Assembly (NCBI GenBank): GCA_015066045.1
Contig: SVPD01000005.1
Coordinates: forward strand, 16,948-80,947
DNA from: Oscillospiraceae bacterium
GTDB lineage: Bacteria; Bacillota; Clostridia; Oscillospirales; Acutalibacteraceae
DNA length: 64,000 bases
Reading direction: 5' to 3'
In this document: one piece after another, positions 58,605 to 64,000 of the stretch
How positions within the stretch are numbered: the stretch's first letter is position 1
Layout of the letters: every line of letters starts with the position of its first letter
Position numbers and translations under genes: made by a program
The notes under the pieces: generated by a model
The model's input: the letters and a program-made list of their open reading frames with translations, nothing else
Database searches by the model: none
What the model was told of the DNA's origin: nothing

Positions 58605-58840
58605 AAAATTAAACCGATGAGCGAGAGTAGTAGCATTACCCGAAGCTTTCAGAGAGTTACGGACGGTGGAATGTAACAGGGGAAGGTTATGTGAATGGAC
58701 TCGTGAGGGCGGCTCCGAAAAATGCAGTAGGTGCCGACGGAAACTCTACCGTTATGCTGAGAGCGTATGTCAGTACGTGAAAAACCATTAAGGTGGCGAC
58801 AGACTTCTGTTCCTTTATGGAGCAGAAGTTTTTTTATTGT
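58605..58840 (+). ncRNA. T-box leader, probably tRNA-Trp specific
   Basis: GATGAGCGAGAGTAGTA, AGAGAG..GGTGGAATG, GTGAATGGACTCGTGAGGG (UGG specifier), AAGGTGGCGACAG T-box, then terminator ACTTCTG..CAGAAGTTTTTTT. Confidence 0.88.
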
Positions 58841-59022
58841 ATATTACAACAAGCTTCACGAACGCAAAGCGTGAGGGGTTCTTATTTCGCCTCTTATGGA
58901 AAAATATTTTCAGGAAGTGTTATCTATGTATTATTCAGGTGTACGATGGCGTAGTTTGAAGTAATCTGATTCAGTAAAAATATCATACTATTATATATTA
59001 AAGAAAACAAGGAGAATATAAA

Positions 59023-60267
59023 ATGAACACAAGCTATAAAGAATTCGACAATTATCTCAAACAGTATCCGGATAAAAACGGTTATTTCGGTCAGCACGGC
59101 GGTGCCTTTCTTCCTCCCGAGCTTGAGCCTGCCTTCAGAGAAGCTGACGATGCCTATGAAGCTATCTGTCAGTCAGCACAGTTTATTTCCGAGCTTCGCA
59201 GAATCAGAAAGGAATTTCAGGGCAGACCTACTCCCGTTTACCACTGCGAAAGACTTTCCAAGCTCTTCGGAAACTGTCAGATTTATCTTAAGAGAGAGGA
59301 CCTTAATCACACAGGCGCTCACAAGCTTAACCACTGTATGGGCGAAGGTCTTCTGGCTAAGTATATGGGCAAAAAGAAGCTTATCGCTGAAACGGGTGCA
59401 GGTCAGCACGGTGTGGCTCTGGCCACGGCAGCCGCATATTTCGGTATGGAATGTGACATTTATATGGGTGAGGTGGACATCGCCAAGCAGCATCCGAATG
59501 TAATCAGAATGAAAATGCTCGGTGCCAATGTTATTCCCGTAACCCACGGGCTTAAAACCCTCAAGGAAGCAGTTGACGCAGCATTTGAGGCCTATCTTAA
59601 AGAGTATGACCACGCCATTTACTGCATCGGCTCAGCCCTCGGCCCCCATCCCTTCCCGAAAATGGTAAGAGATTTTCAGGCTGTTATCGGCATCGAAGCC
59701 AGAGAGCAGTTCCTCGAAATGACCGGTCATCATCCCGATGCCGTGTGTGCCTGTGTAGGCGGCGGCTCAAACTCTATCGGTATGTTCGTTCCCTTCCTTG
59801 CCGATCCTGTGGATATTATCGGTGTAGAGCCTCTCGGCAGAGGCGAAAAGGTGGGTGACCACGCTGCTACCATGGCATTCGGCACCAAGGGCAGACTTCA
59901 CGGCTTCGAAAGCTATCTTCTTCAGGATGAAAAGGGTGAGCCTCTTCCCGTTTACTCCATCGCCAGCGGTCTGGACTATCCCGGTGTAGGTCCCGAGCAC
60001 GCTAATCTTCGTGACATGGGCAGAGTACAGTATGACACTATCTCCGACGAGGAGGCTATGGAGGCATTCTTCCTTCTGTCCAGATATGAGGGCATCATCC
60101 CCGCTATCGAATCCTCCCACGCAGTAGCCTATGCCATCAAGTATGCCAAGGAGCATAAGTCAGGCTCTATCCTCGTTTCTCTCTCAGGCAGAGGTGATAA
60201 GGACATCGACTATGTTTACGAGAAGTACGGCTGCGGCGAAAAGTTTATGGAAAAATACGAGAAATAA
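59023..60267 (+). CDS. trpB: Tryptophan synthase beta chain (standalone)
   Basis: [82 protein letters not shown]. Confidence 0.95.
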   Translation: MNTSYKEFDNYLKQYPDKNGYFGQHGGAFLPPELEPAFREADDAYEAICQSAQFISELRRIRKEFQGRPTPVYHCERLSKLFGNCQIYLKREDLNHTGAHKLNHCMGEGLLAKYMGKKKLIAETGAGQHGVALATAAAYFGMECDIYMGEVDIAKQHPNVIRMKMLGANVIPVTHGLKTLKEAVDAAFEAYLKEYDHAIYCIGSALGPHPFPKMVRDFQAVIGIEAREQFLEMTGHHPDAVCACVGGGSNSIGMFVPFLADPVDIIGVEPLGRGEKVGDHAATMAFGTKGRLHGFESYLLQDEKGEPLPVYSIASGLDYPGVGPEHANLRDMGRVQYDTISDEEAMEAFFLLSRYEGIIPAIESSHAVAYAIKYAKEHKSGSILVSLSGRGDKDIDYVYEKYGCGEKFMEKYEK

Positions 60268-60276
60268 AACATCAGT

Positions 60277-60309
60277 AATAATCTCCCGACAGATTTTCGG
60301 GAGATTATT
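60277..60309 (+). terminator. Terminator of trpB
   Basis: AATAATCTCCCG ... CGGGAGATTATT + TTTTT. Confidence 0.85.
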
Positions 60310-60394
60310 TTTTATGATAAGGCGTAGGGACAGGTAGAAAAATAACCTTCTCTTTCCCTTTCTGTAATTTTTTTGAAAAAATTTTCACTTACCA

Positions 60395-60421
60395 TGTAAC
60401 CAAACGACCTTTTCGATTGTC
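60395..60421 (+). promoter_or_regulatory. ECF-sigma-type promoter upstream of the sigma factor gene
   Basis: TGTAAC-N17-TGTC, resembling SigX/SigM-class promoters; differs from the sigma-A promoters seen elsewhere in the window. Confidence 0.5.
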
Positions 60422-60472
60422 TATATATATGAAAGGCCTTTTAAGGAAGCTCGCAGTAACGGAGGTGATAAA

Positions 60473-61015
60473 ATGCATTCAGCATCCACGGGTGCAGAAA
60501 CTGAAAAACAGAAGCTGACGGAAATATATGAAAAATACAGAAACAGAATGTATATCACCGCCTGTCGCATATTGGATGATCCCTATCTTGCCGAGGATGC
60601 GGTACACGAAGCCTTCGTGGCCATTTCGAAAAATCTGGACAAGATAGGAGACACAGACAGCATACAGACCGCCTCTTATGTTATCAAGGCTGCAAAAAGC
60701 AGAGCACTTAATATGGCAAGGCAGAAGGTGTGCGAGATGCCGACTCTTATCAGTGATGAGGATGCGAGAGAGGACGAAAGCACTCTTGATGCCATCTGTG
60801 AGAAGGAAAACTATTCTTACATAGTCAGCGCCATTCTTTCTCTCGGTGAAAAATACAGAGATGTGCTCAGTCTTTATTATCTCAACGAGCTGACGGTGAC
60901 GGAAATCTCGCACCTGCTTTCACGAAAGGAAAGCACCGTAAAGCAGCAGCTGGCCCGAGGCAGACGGAAACTCATATATATAATAGAAAAGGAGGCACTT
61001 AATAATGAAAAATAA
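60473..61015 (+). CDS. RNA polymerase sigma-70 family factor (ECF-like)
   Basis: ITACRILDDPYLAEDAVHEAFVAI, LSLYYLNELTVTEISHLLSRKESTVKQQLARGRRKL. Confidence 0.92.
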   Translation: MHSASTGAETEKQKLTEIYEKYRNRMYITACRILDDPYLAEDAVHEAFVAISKNLDKIGDTDSIQTASYVIKAAKSRALNMARQKVCEMPTLISDEDAREDESTLDAICEKENYSYIVSAILSLGEKYRDVLSLYYLNELTVTEISHLLSRKESTVKQQLARGRRKLIYIIEKEALNNEK

Positions 61016-62366
61016 GGACACCCTTAAGCTCGCTTTCGAGGAAGCGGCAGAAAAGGAATTAAATTCACTTCCGAAGGAAGGGGATATAGTAAGACCTTAT
61101 TCAAAGAATTTCACTAAGAAAATGGATAAGCTTTTTGACGAAGTCGGCGGAGAAAAGACTGCACCCCTACGAAGAAAGAAAATCAGATGGGCGGCACTTA
61201 TAGCGGCGGTGCTGATGAGTCTTGTCCTTACGGTAACTGTTTCGGCTTCTGACCTGACGCCGAAGGATATGCTGATGCTGATGGGACTGTGGAGTGAGCC
61301 CGATCCCGAAAATTATGTCAGCGTTGACTGGGAAATAAAGGGTGCCTATGCTGCAGGCAGAGCAGATAATGCGCATAAAGAGGTTATCTACGACGGCGAT
61401 GAAATTATTATCAAATATGTTATTGACGAGGGCGCTCATTCAGTTCAGCAGGAAAAGGGGCTTATTCTCTTTCTTGACGGTGTAAGACAGAAATTCACCG
61501 TAAAAAGCGGTGATGAAATCACGAAGGACACAGATATGTACATTATCGGCGGTAAGCCGGGCACTGTGGAAGCGATAGAAATTTCTTTTCTGCCCAATAT
61601 AGGGAAAAAAGGTGAAACTCTTGCACTTTCCTTGTGCTCTGTTACTGATCCCGACGACAGTGAAGGCATATGTGTGACCGGAGAGTTCAGAAGAGACTGG
61701 CATATGGATGAAGATTCAGACAGCATCTGCGATGATTGTCTTGTCGATGTAACTGTACCCAGAAGTCTGAGGGCTTTCATTTTAAGTAATGATGTTTTCG
61801 CACATCTGATTATGGAAGAGGATGCATCCGAACAGAAGGCAGTGAGCACCGGAGTGACCGGTATGAAAGAGGCCCCCGTTCACGAAAAAATCCGTGCTAT
61901 GTATAATTATGAAGAACCTGCAGGCGACGGTTCGGAATACTATAATACCTATGATAAGCTCGAATCAATAAATGCAGTACTGTATAAGGATATAGATGAG
62001 ACTGTTATTTATGAAAATGATCATCCGTTCCTTAAAGACACATTCACTCTTCATAAAACAAATTTCACGACGGAAGGTGAAGAAAGTGAAGAGTTCACCC
62101 TTAATCTTCACGGTAAACCCGGTGAATACAGAGTAGCATTTTATATCGGCACAGAGCCGCAGCCTGTTTTTGACGGTGCGGAAAACATTGATGTCACCAT
62201 TCACGAGGGAAATCAGATAGAGCTTCCTATTGAGCTGGACACTGCGAAGCTTCCGAAGGGTGATAACAGATATTACGTAGTATATAAGAAAATGGGCAAG
62301 GATCACTTTGAACACGGCTGGTGGTGGGAGTACCAGATCTGTGAAGGCATCATTACCGTCGAATAA
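61005..62366 (+). CDS. Single-pass membrane protein, DUF4179/anti-sigma-like
   Basis: Overlaps the sigma gene; cytoplasmic N-terminus, one TM (WAALIAAVLMSLVLTVTVSA), large extracytoplasmic region. Confidence 0.65.
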   Translation: MKNKDTLKLAFEEAAEKELNSLPKEGDIVRPYSKNFTKKMDKLFDEVGGEKTAPLRRKKIRWAALIAAVLMSLVLTVTVSASDLTPKDMLMLMGLWSEPDPENYVSVDWEIKGAYAAGRADNAHKEVIYDGDEIIIKYVIDEGAHSVQQEKGLILFLDGVRQKFTVKSGDEITKDTDMYIIGGKPGTVEAIEISFLPNIGKKGETLALSLCSVTDPDDSEGICVTGEFRRDWHMDEDSDSICDDCLVDVTVPRSLRAFILSNDVFAHLIMEEDASEQKAVSTGVTGMKEAPVHEKIRAMYNYEEPAGDGSEYYNTYDKLESINAVLYKDIDETVIYENDHPFLKDTFTLHKTNFTTEGEESEEFTLNLHGKPGEYRVAFYIGTEPQPVFDGAENIDVTIHEGNQIELPIELDTAKLPKGDNRYYVVYKKMGKDHFEHGWWWEYQICEGIITVE

Positions 62367-62541
62367 ACTTTATATCTCCCTTTAGGTTTTTTCGGGGCGG
62401 ATGCGGCATCGTATCTGCCCTGAAGCTTTATTTATTTCGATAATTTTTCAGTACATTTAAAACAAGCCTCTCCTCTAAGGAACGGCGGTAGCCGATAGAC
62501 TGACGGAAGGCTCACCCATTCTACAGAAAAAAGGTGATATA

Positions 62542-63078
62542 ATGAAAAAGAAAAGATTTATTATTACTAATACCGTTTACATAATAGTGACTCTTGCTGA
62601 TATCGGAGTCACCTATTATGTATCTCCGGATTTATCTATGGAGGATAATTTCGCAGTAAAGGATTTGGGGTTTGGCTGGGAGGCTGTTTTGTTTATTGCG
62701 ATGATGTCAATAATAGCAATGCTGTCCGTTACATATTATGACTGCTTCAGGTACAAAACCGTATGTATAAATAGCAGTAAATATACACAATACTATTCGC
62801 TTATTTGTTTTGATGAACCGGATAAATTCTGGACAGGCTTTATGCCGAAGCATATTAAACCGGAAATTGCTGCAGCGGGATTTTCTTTGCCATGGACTAT
62901 GAGCTTTTATCGTTTATGGTGTGTCTGTGAGTGGATAGTAATATATTTAAAGTCAGAAAATGATTTTATATATAGATTCCTGAGAGCAGAATATTTAGCA
63001 GGAACAGTTTCGGTAATGCTTGCAATATCTTTATATTACCTTTGGTTTTATATAGAATATAAGAAATCTTTGACTTGA
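62542..63078 (+). CDS. Hypothetical membrane protein
   Basis: 178 aa, several TM segments, RBS AAAGGTGATATA. Confidence 0.55.
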   Translation: MKKKRFIITNTVYIIVTLADIGVTYYVSPDLSMEDNFAVKDLGFGWEAVLFIAMMSIIAMLSVTYYDCFRYKTVCINSSKYTQYYSLICFDEPDKFWTGFMPKHIKPEIAAAGFSLPWTMSFYRLWCVCEWIVIYLKSENDFIYRFLRAEYLAGTVSVMLAISLYYLWFYIEYKKSLT

Positions 63079-63219
63079 AAATATGCGCCATATATAGAAA
63101 ATAACTATATAAAAATGCCGAAAACACATTATATAGTAGGTTTTGCACACAGCTCACCAAAAACACACGGCTTAGTGTTCAAGATAATAAAGAAATTGTG
63201 AAAAACTTTGGAAAAAGTG

Positions 63220-63248
63220 TTGACAAATGTCTTTTGAAGTGATATTAT
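63220..63248 (+). promoter_or_regulatory. rrn P1 promoter
   Basis: TTGACA-N17-TATTAT. Confidence 0.85.
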
Positions 63249-63326
63249 AACAAAGCTTTCCGCAGAGATGTGGAAAACTTCAAAAAGGTTGATACGAAAA
63301 AACTTAAAAAGATTTAAGAAAAAGTA

Positions 63327-63355
63327 TTGACAAGGGAAAAAGAGTGTGATATACT
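63327..63355 (+). promoter_or_regulatory. rrn P2 promoter
   Basis: TTGACA-N17-TATACT, followed by an 8-bp hairpin at about +1 (63362-63384). Confidence 0.85.
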
Positions 63356-63591
63356 CTTTAAGCTGCCTCAAAAAAAGAGGCGGCACGGACCTTGAAAATT
63401 AAACAACGATATTAAGAAAAGGAACCCGAGATTTCGATGGTAAAGAAACCATCAGAAGAGTTTTAAAGTACTTTTCAAACAGTAATATACGGAAGCTGAA
63501 AAAGCGAAGTATAAAGTAAGTCAGCAATGACGAAATGAGCGAAGAAATGCTCTGAAAATGATTAGAATGTCTACGGACATCTTAATACAAT

Positions 63592-64000
<409 letters not shown>

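Overview
The window looks like a chromosomal segment of a spore-forming, gut-type Clostridia (Ruminococcaceae/Oscillospiraceae-like) genome, ending in the 5' part of a 16S rRNA gene (about 63592 onward). Most of it is ordinary core metabolism: an OmpR-type two-component system, an amino-acid ABC transporter, a heterodimeric ABC exporter, MgtE, a glucuronate-degradation cluster (uxaC-uxuA-uxuB-eda-kdgK-GPH symporter), a GH3 glycosidase, an SdpR/SdpI pair, a complete rnfCDGEAB cluster with apbE, proS, ileS, tsaE/tsaB, rodA, ksgA, galE, lepA, hemW, a patatin, a T-box-controlled trpB and an ECF sigma/anti-sigma pair. The unexplained material lies between genes. The best candidates are: (1) a type I toxin-antitoxin-like locus at 58201-58501, with convergent promoters, a shared bidirectional terminator, repeats and a 29-codon hydrophobic ORF starting at ATA; (2) a pair of 49-aa amphipathic peptides at 36240-36598 behind a perfect TTGACA-N17-TATAAT promoter; (3) a 27-aa acidic/proline uORF plus hairpin in the mgtE leader (12980-13086), a possible ribosome-based Mg2+ sensor; (4) a 77-nt GC-rich cloverleaf of nested perfect palindromes at 24657-24733; (5) a dispersed MITE-like intergenic repeat family (about 4954-5160, 13198-13495, 53927-54020, 3222-3300); (6) spoVAD interrupted at about 176 by what may be an IS21-type end. 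All calls come from reading the sequence; no database search was run.
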